Of a stretch of DNA of 64,000 nucleotides, positions 8,913 to 19,236 are shown in pieces. Where the stretch lies: contig NZ_LIXZ01000001.1 in NCBI RefSeq assembly GCF_001305855.1, positions 124,001-188,000 of the forward strand, read 5' to 3'. The position numbers were made by a program, and so were the translations under genes. The first letter of the stretch is position 1. Every line of letters begins with the position of its first letter. A model generated the notes under the pieces. That model searched no databases. It had not been told where the DNA came from and saw only the letters and a program-made list of their open reading frames with translations. This stretch comes from Rossellomorea vietnamensis. Lineage in GTDB: Bacteria; Bacillota; Bacilli; Bacillales; Bacillaceae_B.

Positions 8913-9855
8913 TTTCTTCTCCTAACATCATGCCTGCTTTTAAATGTGTGCCGGCTCCGCGAAGGTAGTCCTTTGCACTCATCCTTTTCTTGCCGGAAGG
9001 TTGTAAATCGGTGATTTTGATCCCCGTTGAATTCCCGGTCGCAACAACGAAACCATCCTCTTCAATCCCAATGATTTTTCCGGGTGATGACGGGGGCACG
9101 CTTACTTTCTCTCCCCACCATACTTTCATGACAGAGCCGTCTAATGTGGTATACGCAACCGGCCACGGATGCAGTCCCCTGATATGGTTGTAGATTTCTT
9201 CCCCGTCTTTCGTCCAGTCTATCTTCTCTTGTTCACGCTTGATATTGCGTGCAAAGGTCGCTTCTGAATCATCCTGTTTAACAGGGGAGATTTCCCCTGC
9301 AAGTAATGGAGGGATGGTGTCGATCAGTAATGTGGCACCGGCAGCGCTCAGTTTGTCGTGAAGCGTACCCACATGATCACGCTCATCGATCTCCACTTCC
9401 ACTTGGCTGATGATGTCACCCGCATCCAGCTTTTCCACCATATACATAATGGTGATGCCCGTTTTCTCTTTTCCCTGAAGAATGGAGTAATGGATTGGAG
9501 CGCCCCCTCGAAGTTCCGGAAGCAGGGAAGCATGAACATTGATGCATCCGTATTTAGGTGCCTCAAGCAAAGCGTTCGGGAGAATCTGTCCGAAAGCGGC
9601 CGTCACGATAAGATCCGGTTTTAACTCAAGCACTGGGTTTAATTCTTCTTCATTCTTTATCTTTTCCGGCTGGTAGACCGGGATGCCGTGCTTTTCAGCG
9701 GCCACTTTGACAGGTGGTGGCGTGAGGATCCTTTTTCTTCCGACAGGGCGGTCCGGTTGTGTCACCACCGCGATCACATCATATTTTTCATCTATCAGAG
9801 ATTCGAGAACAGGAACCGAGAAATCAGGTGTTCCCATGAAAATCACTTTCGTCAT
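8905..9855 (-). CDS. fmt: Methionyl-tRNA formyltransferase
   Basis: A 316-residue enzyme that formylates initiator Met-tRNA using 10-formyl-THF. The Rossmann start is [15 protein letters not shown]. The catalytic segment has [19 protein letters not shown] with the conserved Asn-His pair and the SLLP motif, then KLDAGDI with the catalytic Asp. A C-terminal OB-like domain binds tRNA. Its ATG shares one base with the def stop (TAATG), and its own end overlaps rsmB, so def-fmt-rsmB is a tightly coupled unit. Confidence 0.97.
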   Translation of the reverse strand: MTKVIFMGTPDFSVPVLESLIDEKYDVIAVVTQPDRPVGRKRILTPPPVKVAAEKHGIPVYQPEKIKNEEELNPVLELKPDLIVTAAFGQILPNALLEAPKYGCINVHASLLPELRGGAPIHYSILQGKEKTGITIMYMVEKLDAGDIISQVEVEIDERDHVGTLHDKLSAAGATLLIDTIPPLLAGEISPVKQDDSEATFARNIKREQEKIDWTKDGEEIYNHIRGLHPWPVAYTTLDGSVMKVWWGEKVSVPPSSPGKIIGIEEDGFVVATGNSTGIKITDLQPSGKKRMSAKDYLRGAGTHLKAGMMLGEENE

Positions 9856-10337
9856 TAAGCTTCATACCCTTCTAATTCTTCTTCTGTGATATATTTTTCC
9901 ACTTTTGTTGTAAATAAAATGCCGTGCAGGTGATCGATTTCATGCTGGATGGCCCTGGCCAGAAAATCCTGGGCTTGAAATTCAACCATTCTTCCTTTAC
10001 GGTCTTGTGTACGGACCCTGATCGAATATGGACGTGTCACTTCCCCGTATAGACCCGGGAAGCTCAGGCATCCTTCCAGGTCTGTTTGAGACCCTTCTGA
10101 CTCGATGATTTCCGGGTTGATCAGTTCGATCGTTCCTGAGTCATCGCCGATGTCGACGATCGCTACCTGAAGGTCGATGCCGACTTGAGGGGCTGCAAGC
10201 CCGACTCCGTCCGCTTCGATCATGGTATCATACATATTTGCGAGTAATTTCTTTAACTTTTTATCAAAATCCGTTACCTTCTCGCATTCTTTTTCGAGAA
10301 TGGCATCCGGATGCATGACGATTGGAAGTATTGCCAT
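9855..10337 (-). CDS. def: Peptide deformylase
   Basis: A 160-residue metalloprotease-like enzyme that removes the N-formyl group from new proteins. The three signature motifs are present: [20 protein letters not shown] (metal-binding Cys) and QHEIDHLHG (two metal-binding His and the catalytic Glu). The start ATG 10337 has GGAGGACA upstream. Its short motif-2 to motif-3 spacing, without the long insertions of PDF2-type Gram-positive enzymes, matches the DefA/PDF1-like form beside fmt. It lies 31 bp downstream of priA. Confidence 0.96.
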   Translation of the reverse strand: MAILPIVMHPDAILEKECEKVTDFDKKLKKLLANMYDTMIEADGVGLAAPQVGIDLQVAIVDIGDDSGTIELINPEIIESEGSQTDLEGCLSFPGLYGEVTRPYSIRVRTQDRKGRMVEFQAQDFLARAIQHEIDHLHGILFTTKVEKYITEEELEGYEA

Positions 10338-10368
10338 AACTGTCCTCCATTTTTCTATATGAATAGTG

Positions 10369-12792
10369 TTACATCATCATATAAGGGTTCACATCAATGG
10401 AGATGGTTAACCCTTGTGATGCATATTGCTGCTGAAATTGATCCAGTACTGTTTTTAACGTGCTGCCAAGATTTGGTTCACGCTTGTATTTTATCAAACA
10501 TTGATAGCGATATCTATTCTTGATCCTGGGAATGGGCGATGCAACCGGCCCAAGGATGATTGTGGTATCGGATAGCTTTGAACGGACGAAAGCCGTCATT
10601 TTCTCTGAAATATCAACAACCTTCATTAGATCTTCATGACTTAATGTGATCAGTGTGATGTAGTAAAAAGGTGGATAGGAACCCATTTTCCTCATCATCA
10701 TTTCCTGCTGGTAGAACCGATTATAATCATGATTGGATGCTAATTCGATCGAATAGTGCTCCGGTGTGTACGTTTGTATGACTACTTCCCCGGGCAGTGT
10801 GTGCCTGCCAGCCCTTCCACTTACTTGAGTCAATAATTGGAACGTCTTCTCTGCTGCCCTGAAATCCGGCAGATGGAGCATCGTATCGGCGCTGAGGACG
10901 CCGACCAGGGTGATATTCGGAAAGTCCAGACCCTTTGCGATCATTTGCGTACCAAGGAGGATATCTGCCCTGCCTTCCCCGAAAGCCGTTAACAGTTTTT
11001 CATGTGAGCCTTTCCGGGATGTGGTATCGACATCCATACGAATGATCCTTGCATCCGGGAGGAGCTTCGTCAATTCCTCCTCGACTTTCTGTGTACCGGT
11101 TCCAAAATACCGGATATGCTCACTCGTGCATTCAGGACAAGTGGAAGGAACTCCTTCTTCATAACCGCAATAATGGCATTTCATCCCGTTAGAAAATCTA
11201 TGATAGGTCAAGGAGATGTCACAATTGGGACATTGCAGGACAAAGCCGCAATCTCTGCACATAATGAAGGATGAGTGGCCCCTGCGATTAAGAAAAAGGA
11301 CAGTTTGCTCTCCCTTTTCAAGCCTGTCTTGAAGCTTTTCGAACAGGTTCGTTGAAAACATGGACCGGTTTCCCTTCCTGAGTTCCTCTCTCATATCCAC
11401 GATATCGACGGATGGAAGCGGACCGTCATTCATCCGCTTATCAAGCGTCAATAGTCCGTAAACACCTTTTGAAGCCCGGGCGAAGGATTCAAGGGAAGGG
11501 GTCGCACTGCCTAAGATCACCGGGCATTGATGGAATTCCCCTCGATAGATCGCAACGTCCCGTGCGTGGTAACGAGGATTTTCCTCTTGCTTGTAACTGG
11601 TTTCATGCTCTTCATCGATAATGATGATCCCGATATTTTCAAAAGGGGCAAAAACGGCAGATCGGGCTCCGACCACCACTTTCACTTCCTTGCGTTGGAT
11701 CTTTCTCCATTCATCATATTTTTCCCCGACTGATAATCCGCTGTGAAGGACGGCGACATCGTCACCAAACCTTCCCTTAAAGCGATGTACCATCTGAGGG
11801 GTAAGGGAAATCTCCGGAACAAGCACAATCGCCTCTTTCCCCTCTTCGAGTACCCGTTGGATGGACTGTAGATAAATCTCTGTTTTCCCGCTGCCCGTTA
11901 CACCGTAAAGAAGGAATGTGTGATGCTTCTCTTGATCAATGGTGCTCAAAATGGGACCAATCGCCTGATCCTGCTGGGAAGTCAATGAAAGGGGGAATGT
12001 TTTCTCAAATGTCCTATTTTCAAAAGGATCGCGGTACATTTCCACGTTTTTCTCAACAAGGATCCCTTTTTGGACCAGTGACTTAACGGTACTTGAAGTC
12101 GTGGCCATCACTTCCGTCAAGGTGGATGCGAGTATCCCATCACCACCAGGAGCAGCATCCATCATATATTCGATGATTTGTTTTTGCTTACTGGCCTGGG
12201 GCGGCAAACCATCTTTCACTTCATCCACTTGATCGACTGGTATGTTCAGATAAAGCTTTCGTACGGTTTTCTTATTTCCTTTGGCTTTCACCCTGTAAAT
12301 GACTTCAACAGAGCCTTTCTTTACCTCTTTATGTACGAGAGGGAGCATTCCGCTTTCTTCGATTGCTTTCCAGGAGACTTCTCTTCCGTTCTGAAAAAAA
12401 CGCTGGAGGGAGAGATGAAGTTCACCCGGATTCCTGTCTTCTTCAAGTCGTAAGAATTTTTCATACTTCGCTTTCATGGCTGCGGGAAGCATCGCTTGGA
12501 AGGCTGAGATTTTAAAGCAGAGGGTTTTCTCAGTCAACCAGTTGCCCAGTGCGAGTAATTCTTTGTTCAGGACAGGAACGAGATCCATGGGCTCGACAAT
12601 CGATTTAAGTTTCGAGACTTCCCCTTTTTCCTTTAATTCAATGACAAAGCCTTGGATTTTCCTCGGACCAAAAGGCACCACGACCCGCATACCGGGAACG
12701 ATGCTGCCCTTCCATTCATCCGGGATACTGTAATCATACGTTCGATCTGTCTGCATGGCAGGAACGTCGACAATGACGCTAGCTACGTTCAT
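10369..12792 (-). CDS. priA: Primosomal replication-restart helicase PriA
   Basis: An 807-residue 3'-5' helicase that reloads the replisome at stalled forks. It has an N-terminal DNA-binding region (1-250), Walker A YGVTGSGKTEIYLQS near residue 290, a DEEHE Walker B, and GSATPSLES. The Cys cluster binds two zincs (CRDCG, CPNC, CHYCG, CPEC). Helicase domain 2 includes GTQMIAKGLDFPN and QVSGRAGR. The start overlaps the coaBC stop by 14 bp. The length is typical of Firmicutes PriA. Confidence 0.97.
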   Translation of the reverse strand: MNVASVIVDVPAMQTDRTYDYSIPDEWKGSIVPGMRVVVPFGPRKIQGFVIELKEKGEVSKLKSIVEPMDLVPVLNKELLALGNWLTEKTLCFKISAFQAMLPAAMKAKYEKFLRLEEDRNPGELHLSLQRFFQNGREVSWKAIEESGMLPLVHKEVKKGSVEVIYRVKAKGNKKTVRKLYLNIPVDQVDEVKDGLPPQASKQKQIIEYMMDAAPGGDGILASTLTEVMATTSSTVKSLVQKGILVEKNVEMYRDPFENRTFEKTFPLSLTSQQDQAIGPILSTIDQEKHHTFLLYGVTGSGKTEIYLQSIQRVLEEGKEAIVLVPEISLTPQMVHRFKGRFGDDVAVLHSGLSVGEKYDEWRKIQRKEVKVVVGARSAVFAPFENIGIIIIDEEHETSYKQEENPRYHARDVAIYRGEFHQCPVILGSATPSLESFARASKGVYGLLTLDKRMNDGPLPSVDIVDMREELRKGNRSMFSTNLFEKLQDRLEKGEQTVLFLNRRGHSSFIMCRDCGFVLQCPNCDISLTYHRFSNGMKCHYCGYEEGVPSTCPECTSEHIRYFGTGTQKVEEELTKLLPDARIIRMDVDTTSRKGSHEKLLTAFGEGRADILLGTQMIAKGLDFPNITLVGVLSADTMLHLPDFRAAEKTFQLLTQVSGRAGRHTLPGEVVIQTYTPEHYSIELASNHDYNRFYQQEMMMRKMGSYPPFYYITLITLSHEDLMKVVDISEKMTAFVRSKLSDTTIILGPVASPIPRIKNRYRYQCLIKYKREPNLGSTLKTVLDQFQQQYASQGLTISIDVNPYMMM

Positions 12793-14008
12793 GTGATGAA
12801 CCCTTCTTCATGTGCCGGATGGCTTCTTTATAGATTTCTTTGGCTACTTCTACCTTTGATAATAAAGGCAGCTCGCGAGTGTCTCCTCCACTCGTGACAA
12901 TCGATACTTTGTTTGTATCTGTCCCAAACCCGGATCCCGTTTCTTTCACATTATTTGCGACGATCATATCTGCCCGCTTTTTTACAAGCTTCGCTTTAGC
13001 GTACTCTTCGACGTTCGTCGTCTCGGCAGCAAATCCGATGAGGTATTGGTGTGTCTTCCTTTCACCAATGCTCATTAATATATCCTTTGTACGCTCAAGT
13101 TCAATTACTAGATTTCCATCTTTTTTCTTTAACTTATCTTCAAATATTTCTTTAGGGCGGTAATCGGCAACGGCCGCACTCTTAACGACGATATCTGCAG
13201 ATGGAAATACTTCATGCACCCTATGATACATTTCTTCAGCAGTCGTCACGGAGACAAATTCAACACCCGCTGGAGTCGGTAATCCGGAAGGTCCGGAGAT
13301 CAATACTACTTCCGCTCCAAGGGAAACGGCCGCTTCCGCAAGGGCATACCCCATCTTCCCGGTTGAACGATTGGAGAAGAAACGCACAGGGTCCACCATC
13401 TCCCTCGTCGGACCAGCTGTGATCACTACTTTTTTCCCTTCAAGCAGATTCCTTTCACTGTCACGCTCCCGGAAAAAACGATCCACAAGCTCCACTACTT
13501 TCTCTGGTTCTTCCAATCTTCCTTTACCGATATACCCACAAGCTAAATACCCTTCGCTTGGTTCGACAAATTGATAACCAAACCCAAAGAGGGTTTCGAT
13601 ATTGCGTTTTACCGCTGGATGATCATACATATGTACATTCATGGCCGGGGCGATCCATACTTGTGCCGTCGTTGCAAGAATCGTCGTTGAAATCATGTCA
13701 TCTGCAATCCCGTTTGCAAGCTTCCCGATCATGTTTGCCGTTGCAGGTGCGACCAGTACGAGGTCAGCCCAATCCGCCAAGTCGATATGAGCAATTTTTG
13801 ATGAATCTTTTTCATCAAAGGTGTCCCAATACACATCTTGACGGGATAATGCCTGAAACGTAAGCGGAGCCACAAATTTCATTGCCGACTCCGTCATGAT
13901 CACCTTCACTTCAGCACCGCCTTGAACCAATTTGCTTGTCAAGGCTGCCGCTTTATATACAGCTATTCCACCAGATACACATAATAGTATTCTTTTCCCC
14001 TGCATCAT
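12779..14008 (-). CDS. coaBC: Bifunctional phosphopantothenoylcysteine decarboxylase/synthetase
   Basis: A 409-residue coenzyme A biosynthesis fusion. The N-terminal flavoprotein CoaC domain (1-180) has LLCVSGGIAVYKAA, PATANMIGKLANGIADD, PAMNVHMYDHPA and the active-site Cys in GYLACGYIGKGRLEEP. The C-terminal CoaB domain has VVITAGPTREMVDPVRFFSN, RSTGKMGYALAE and FAAETTN. I chose ATG 14008, with GGGGGAAAG about 5 nt upstream; an ATG at 14023 has only a weak AAAGAG. It is first in coaBC-priA-def-fmt-rsmB, after the rpoZ terminator. Confidence 0.95.
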   Translation of the reverse strand: MMQGKRILLCVSGGIAVYKAAALTSKLVQGGAEVKVIMTESAMKFVAPLTFQALSRQDVYWDTFDEKDSSKIAHIDLADWADLVLVAPATANMIGKLANGIADDMISTTILATTAQVWIAPAMNVHMYDHPAVKRNIETLFGFGYQFVEPSEGYLACGYIGKGRLEEPEKVVELVDRFFRERDSERNLLEGKKVVITAGPTREMVDPVRFFSNRSTGKMGYALAEAAVSLGAEVVLISGPSGLPTPAGVEFVSVTTAEEMYHRVHEVFPSADIVVKSAAVADYRPKEIFEDKLKKKDGNLVIELERTKDILMSIGERKTHQYLIGFAAETTNVEEYAKAKLVKKRADMIVANNVKETGSGFGTDTNKVSIVTSGGDTRELPLLSKVEVAKEIYKEAIRHMKKGSSHERS

Positions 14009-14061
14009 TCTACTTTCCCCCATTACTCTTTATCCTTCTTATATTATGAAGGATATTGATA

Positions 14062-14114
14062 GAAAAAGAAAATAGGGTTGTCCCGAAAGATGATGAAATC
14101 TTCCGAGTCAACCC
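14062..14114 (-). terminator. Rho-independent terminator of the yloC-remA-gmk-rpoZ unit
   Basis: An imperfect minus-strand hairpin with ends GGGTTG/CAACCC and inner GAAGAT/ATCTTT pairing, then TATTTTCTTTTTC, 28 bp after the rpoZ stop. Confidence 0.85.
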
Positions 14115-14142
14115 CTGGAGTTATTCAATAAGATCCATCAGT

Positions 14143-14364
14143 TTATTCATCAGAATAAACTGCTTTGGCATCTCTTTCTTTCATAGATAATTGACCGGCA
14201 TGAATTTCTTCAAGGGCCTTACCTACGAATTTATGAGAATCATATCGGTTCAGACGGTAATCCCCCGTGTCTTGCAGGTTTCTTGCGCGCTTAGCCGCGA
14301 TACTGACTAACGAATATTTAGAATCAATCTTCTTCATTAATGAATCAATGGATGGGTTTAACAT
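14143..14364 (-). CDS. rpoZ: RNA polymerase omega subunit
   Basis: A 73-residue RpoZ that assists assembly of the beta-prime subunit. It has the family core [20 protein letters not shown] and a C-terminal acidic tail. Its ATG follows the gmk TAA with no gap, so translation is directly coupled. The gmk-rpoZ pairing is conserved across many bacteria. Confidence 0.96.
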   Translation of the reverse strand: MLNPSIDSLMKKIDSKYSLVSIAAKRARNLQDTGDYRLNRYDSHKFVGKALEEIHAGQLSMKERDAKAVYSDE

Positions 14365-14979
<615 letters not shown>

Positions 14980-15252
14980 TTATTTACCCTGCCCTTCTTC
15001 TACTAAATCCTCTTTATCTGTCAAACGATGAGCAACGGTTTCGGGTTGAACAGCTGAAAGAATAACGTGATCGCTATCCGTAATGATGACCGCTCTTGTT
15101 CTTCTTCCGTATGTAGCATCAACGAGTGTTCCCCTGTCTCTTGCATCTTGTATCAAGCGTTTGATCGGGGCTGATTCCGGACTTACGATTGAAATGATCC
15201 GGTTGGCTGAAACGATATTTCCAAATCCTATATTGATGAGCTTGATCGACAT
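14980..15252 (-). CDS. remA: Biofilm matrix regulator RemA
   Basis: A 90-residue DNA-binding protein (YlzA) that activates matrix and osmoprotection genes in B. subtilis. It is almost identical to that protein through [36 protein letters not shown] and [18 protein letters not shown]. The start is ATG 15252 with AGGAGGAG 6 nt upstream; a six-residue extension is rejected. RemA forms doughnut-shaped oligomers and the conserved Arg residues in this core contact DNA. Confidence 0.95.
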   Translation of the reverse strand: MSIKLINIGFGNIVSANRIISIVSPESAPIKRLIQDARDRGTLVDATYGRRTRAVIITDSDHVILSAVQPETVAHRLTDKEDLVEEGQGK

Positions 15253-15308
15253 AACGCTCCTCCTAATCAATAGTTTAGTTTCGCCTGAATAATAGGAAAC
15301 TAAACTTC

Positions 15309-16184
15309 TTATTCTACATTTTGCACTTGTTCCCTCAGCTTCTCAAGTGTTGATTTCAGTTCCACAACAATGGTTGCTATGAGGGAATCATTTGCTTTCG
15401 AACCAATCGTATTCACTTCCCTGTTCATTTCCTGGATCATGAAATCCAGTTTCCTGCCTACAGGACCACAATCGATTAATGTGGAGTGAAAGTACTGAAT
15501 ATGACTTTTAAGTCTTGTCAATTCTTCCGTTATGTCAGACTTATCGGCAAAGATGGCCACTTCCGTAAGCAAACGGCTTTCATCGAAAGATGTTTCGTTG
15601 TATTCGGCAATCCTTTTTCTTAATCGTTCTCTATATTGATTGACCACTTCCGGAGAATGACTGGACAGTTCAATGATATTCTTTTCAAACTGATTAAGAT
15701 GAATGAGAAAATCTTTCTTGAGAAGTTCCCCTTCTTTCTCCCGCATCTTTCTTAGGTCCAGCGCTGCTTCATCCACAGCTTTTAATATCAGATTCTCAAG
15801 CTCTTCATTTTCTTCTTCCATTTCTTCAATCATGATGAATTCTTCTCTGTTCAAGAGATGGGATAATTGCACTTCATCTTTCAAAGAAAAGGTTTCTTTC
15901 ACTTTATTTACTAACTGATAATAATCTTGAATGAGCTTCCAGTCAATATGAAGATTTTTATGCACAAGGCCGTCCCCTGTGATGGTAATGAAAATATCAA
16001 CTTTCCCTCTTTTAACAATTTGGGATACCTGTTTCTTGATTTTATCCTCTAGCTTCATTAATTGTCGCGGCATTCTTATGTAACATTCACTGAATCTGTG
16101 ATTCACGGATTTCATTTCAACCGTTACAGTATGTTGTTCAGAGTCTGATTTGCTTCTTCCAAAGCCTGTCATACTGACAACCAT
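15309..16184 (-). CDS. yloC: YicC/YloC family endoribonuclease
   Basis: A 291-residue YicC-type protein; characterised members are endoribonucleases acting on small RNAs or mRNA. The N-terminal signature [14 protein letters not shown] and [19 protein letters not shown] are present. A Glu-rich helical middle follows, and the C-terminal block ends with [20 protein letters not shown] and [18 protein letters not shown] chose ATG 16184, giving the usual family length. A GTG at 16193 has a slightly better AAAGGA six bases upstream and is a real alternative. The longer reading to 16274 is rejected. It is first in the remA-gmk-rpoZ unit. Confidence 0.9.
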   Translation of the reverse strand: MVVSMTGFGRSKSDSEQHTVTVEMKSVNHRFSECYIRMPRQLMKLEDKIKKQVSQIVKRGKVDIFITITGDGLVHKNLHIDWKLIQDYYQLVNKVKETFSLKDEVQLSHLLNREEFIMIEEMEEENEELENLILKAVDEAALDLRKMREKEGELLKKDFLIHLNQFEKNIIELSSHSPEVVNQYRERLRKRIAEYNETSFDESRLLTEVAIFADKSDITEELTRLKSHIQYFHSTLIDCGPVGRKLDFMIQEMNREVNTIGSKANDSLIATIVVELKSTLEKLREQVQNVE

Positions 16185-16300
16185 TACGATCACATCCAAT
16201 CCTTTGACGGTATTCGTATGTAAGAGAACCGATTTCACTTTCATCTCGTGCTGATATATTGTGAAGGGAAGCATTCACTTATGAACAACATATCCTTTTA

Positions 16301-16339
16301 TATAAAAAAGGTAATAGAGGATTTTCTCTATTACCTTTT
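16301..16339 (-). terminator. Rho-independent terminator of the P-type ATPase gene
   Basis: A perfect 14-bp stem AAAAGGTAATAGAG/CTCTATTACCTTTT with a 6-nt loop. On the minus strand it runs into TTTTTTATA. It lies 15 bp after the ATPase stop. The stem is nearly symmetric, so it could act in both directions. Confidence 0.9.
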
Positions 16340-16354
16340 GGATTATACCACATT

Positions 16355-19036
16355 TCACTGTTTTTTTCTTGCAAAAAATGACCCTGCCAGTAAAAAGGTT
16401 GGAACGGAGCTTAAACCAATGATCAAGAGCCAATCCTTAAATACGATCGGTACTGTATGGAAGATCGGTTGCAGGGAAGGGACATAGATGACCAGGAGCA
16501 TCAATATGAGTGAAGATAATACGGCAAAAACGAGATACATGTTCCCGAACGGATTCCTTGAAAACACCGATACTTCACTTCGGCAGTCGAACACATGGAT
16601 CAGCTGAGCCATGACCAGAGTAGCGAAGGCGACGGTTTGGGCATACGCAAGGTGATCCGGATGAGTCTTATACGACAGCATGAACGCAAGGAGCGTCGCC
16701 CCGCCGATCAAGAATCCCCTGGAGACGACTTTCCACCCGAGCCCCCTTGCAAATACACCTTCCTTTGGATGTCTCGGTTTCCTTCTCATGACATCATCTT
16801 CCGGCTTATCAAGACCAAGTGCCATGGCAGGGAGACCATCAGTCACCAGGTTCACCCATAGGATCTGAATCGGTACCAATGGAAGCGGTAGGGCAAGAAT
16901 CATGGCAAATAACATGACGAGAATTTCACCGACGTTCGAAGCTAACAGATATCGAATGAACTTGCGGATATTTTCATAGATGTTCCTCCCTTCCTGAATG
17001 GCTGACTTAATTGTAGCGAAGTTATCATCCAACAGGACTAACGAGGAAGATTCCTTGGATACGTCAGTGCCAGTAATGCCCATGGCGACTCCAATATCCG
17101 AGGATTTTATGGCAGGGGCATCGTTGACCCCATCCCCTGTCATCGCCACGACATGTCCCCTGTTTTGCAGGGCTTTGACGATTTTCAGCTTATGCTCGGG
17201 TGAAACCCGTGCAAACACCGATACTTCATCCACTATTTCTTCCAGTTCATGCACTTCCATCAGGTTTAATTCTTTTCCTTCGATGACGCGGTCCTTATTT
17301 TTCAAGATGCCCAGCTGCTTGGCAATGGCTTTCGCCGTCAGAACATGGTCCCCGGTGATCATGACCGTCTTGATCCCCGCCGCACGACACTCTTTCACGG
17401 CCTGCTTAACCTCGGGTCTCGGGGGATCGATCATCCCTTGTAAACCGATGAAGGTCACCCCTTCTTCCACGTCTTGTTCCACCAGCGTTTCGACAGCCCG
17501 ATCCTTGATCGGTTTATACGCAATCGCAATGTTTCGTAAAGCGTTTGATGACATCTCACTGATGGCACCTTCTACTTTTTCGGTGATTTCATGTGATTTT
17601 GGTTGAAGTCTTCCCTCCCACAGTATCGATTCGCTTTTCCCGACCAATACGTCAGGAGCACCTTTCGTCACGGAAAAGTGCTTCCCATTCTGGTCGACCA
17701 CGATGATACTCATCATCTTCCTTGTGGAATCAAAAGGAAACTCTTTGACAATCGTGAATTTCTTCTGCAATGATTCCCTGGAAAGCCCGGCCTTTAAACC
17801 TGCTACAAGAAGAGCCCCTTCAGTGGGATCTCCATCGACGATAAAAGTTTTTTCACGGGTTACAAGTTCTGCATGATTGCAGAGCATCCCGAAAGTCAAC
17901 AGTTGCTGCAGAGCATTCTCACTGTGAGGCGTCACCCTTTTTTCCCCGGTATAAAATTGTCCATCCGGTTCATAGCCGGTGCCAGTGACGGTCCACGTCC
18001 TTCCACCACTCCACAGATGTGTGACCGTCATCTTGTTCTGGGTCAAGGTTCCGGTTTTATCAGAACAAATCACTGATGCACAGCCCAATGTTTCCACAGC
18101 GGGCAGCTTTCGGACGATGGCTTTCTTCTTGATCATCCTTTGAACACCAAGGGAAAGGGCAACCGTTACAATGGCAGGTAACCCTTCAGGTATGGCTGCT
18201 ACGGCCAGTGAAACCCCGGCTAAGAACATAGTATACATATCATGGCCCTGGATCACGCCGATTCCTACCACCAATCCCGTCAGCACAAGAGCAACCGTAA
18301 TGAGGATCTTCCCTAACTCTTCCAGTCTTCTTTGAAGAGGGGTCGTTATGGTTTCTGCGTTTTGGATCATATCGGCAATTTGCCCCATTGCCGTTTTCAT
18401 ACCAATCGATGTCACAACACCAATTCCATTTCCCCTCGTGACCATCGTCCCCATGAATGCCATGTTTTCCAAGTCTCCGAGACTCATATTTTCTCCATTT
18501 ACAGGGTTTGTGGATTTAGTGACGGGTAAAGACTCCCCGGTCAGGGCGGATTCCTCTATTTCAAGATTATTCGCTTCAATGAGCCGTACGTCCGCTCCGA
18601 TCCGGTCCCCGCTTGCAAACCGGATGACATCTCCAATGATGACATCCTTGGAAACGATCTTCACCCACTTGCCGTCCCTTAAAACCGAAACCTGGGGTGC
18701 AGAAAGCTCCTTTAAAGCCTGAAGCGACCTCTCCGCTTTCCGCTCCTGGAAAAAACCTAAAAAGCCGTTAATGAACACAATGGCAATAATGGCGATGGCA
18801 TCGATGTATTCACCAAGTAAACCTGAAATGAGCGTGGCTGCCAATAACACGAGAACCATAAAGTCCTTGAACTGACTAAAAAACAATAATAAAGCTGACT
18901 GCTTCTCAGCTTCTTCTAATTGATTGTACCCAAATTGTTTCCGTCTGATTGCTACCTCTTCTGTTGAAAGCCCTTCTTGATAATTGGTATTTAATGACTG
19001 CTCTATGTCCTCTTGTCTCATCTCATGAAATTTCAT
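16355..19036 (-). CDS. yloB: Cation-transporting P-type ATPase (Ca2+ type, YloB)
   Basis: An 893-residue P2A (SERCA-like) calcium pump. It has an N-terminal cation ATPase domain, TM pairs near 50-100, the actuator motif ESALTGESLPV, TM4 with AAIPEGLPAIVTVALSLG, the phosphorylation site ICSDKTGTLTQNKMT, KGAPDVLV in the N-domain, MITGDHVLTAKAIAKQLGI and MTGDGVNDAPAIK. C-terminal TMs follow, including PLPLVPIQILWVNLVTDGLP. PEGLP and NLVTDGLPA fit calcium transport. The strong ribosome site lies 16 nt upstream, better placed for a three-codon ORF whose stop overlaps this start. B. subtilis YloB is induced in sporulation. Confidence 0.94.
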   Translation of the reverse strand: MKFHEMRQEDIEQSLNTNYQEGLSTEEVAIRRKQFGYNQLEEAEKQSALLLFFSQFKDFMVLVLLAATLISGLLGEYIDAIAIIAIVFINGFLGFFQERKAERSLQALKELSAPQVSVLRDGKWVKIVSKDVIIGDVIRFASGDRIGADVRLIEANNLEIEESALTGESLPVTKSTNPVNGENMSLGDLENMAFMGTMVTRGNGIGVVTSIGMKTAMGQIADMIQNAETITTPLQRRLEELGKILITVALVLTGLVVGIGVIQGHDMYTMFLAGVSLAVAAIPEGLPAIVTVALSLGVQRMIKKKAIVRKLPAVETLGCASVICSDKTGTLTQNKMTVTHLWSGGRTWTVTGTGYEPDGQFYTGEKRVTPHSENALQQLLTFGMLCNHAELVTREKTFIVDGDPTEGALLVAGLKAGLSRESLQKKFTIVKEFPFDSTRKMMSIIVVDQNGKHFSVTKGAPDVLVGKSESILWEGRLQPKSHEITEKVEGAISEMSSNALRNIAIAYKPIKDRAVETLVEQDVEEGVTFIGLQGMIDPPRPEVKQAVKECRAAGIKTVMITGDHVLTAKAIAKQLGILKNKDRVIEGKELNLMEVHELEEIVDEVSVFARVSPEHKLKIVKALQNRGHVVAMTGDGVNDAPAIKSSDIGVAMGITGTDVSKESSSLVLLDDNFATIKSAIQEGRNIYENIRKFIRYLLASNVGEILVMLFAMILALPLPLVPIQILWVNLVTDGLPAMALGLDKPEDDVMRRKPRHPKEGVFARGLGWKVVSRGFLIGGATLLAFMLSYKTHPDHLAYAQTVAFATLVMAQLIHVFDCRSEVSVFSRNPFGNMYLVFAVLSSLILMLLVIYVPSLQPIFHTVPIVFKDWLLIIGLSSVPTFLLAGSFFARKKQ

Positions 19037-19236
19037 GCAACCATGTCACTCTCCTCCTACGATACGAAAAGTTGTCCTTCTCATAGCATTCTTATTCAGA
19101 CTCGTCCTAAAAAATGATATGATTTAAGTATGTTTTGCATTTTCCCTTTCAGGGGGATAAAATCGGTTACATTTGATACGCATAGTCGGATAGAATCAAA
19201 CTATACTGAAATCGCATGAAGCAGAGGATGTTATAT

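Noticed and set aside
16998-17606. A 202-codon plus-strand frame opposite the P-type ATPase
   Set aside because: It is antisense to conserved catalytic motifs of a clear gene, is Ser/Thr/Pro-rich from reversed codons, and has no ribosome site.
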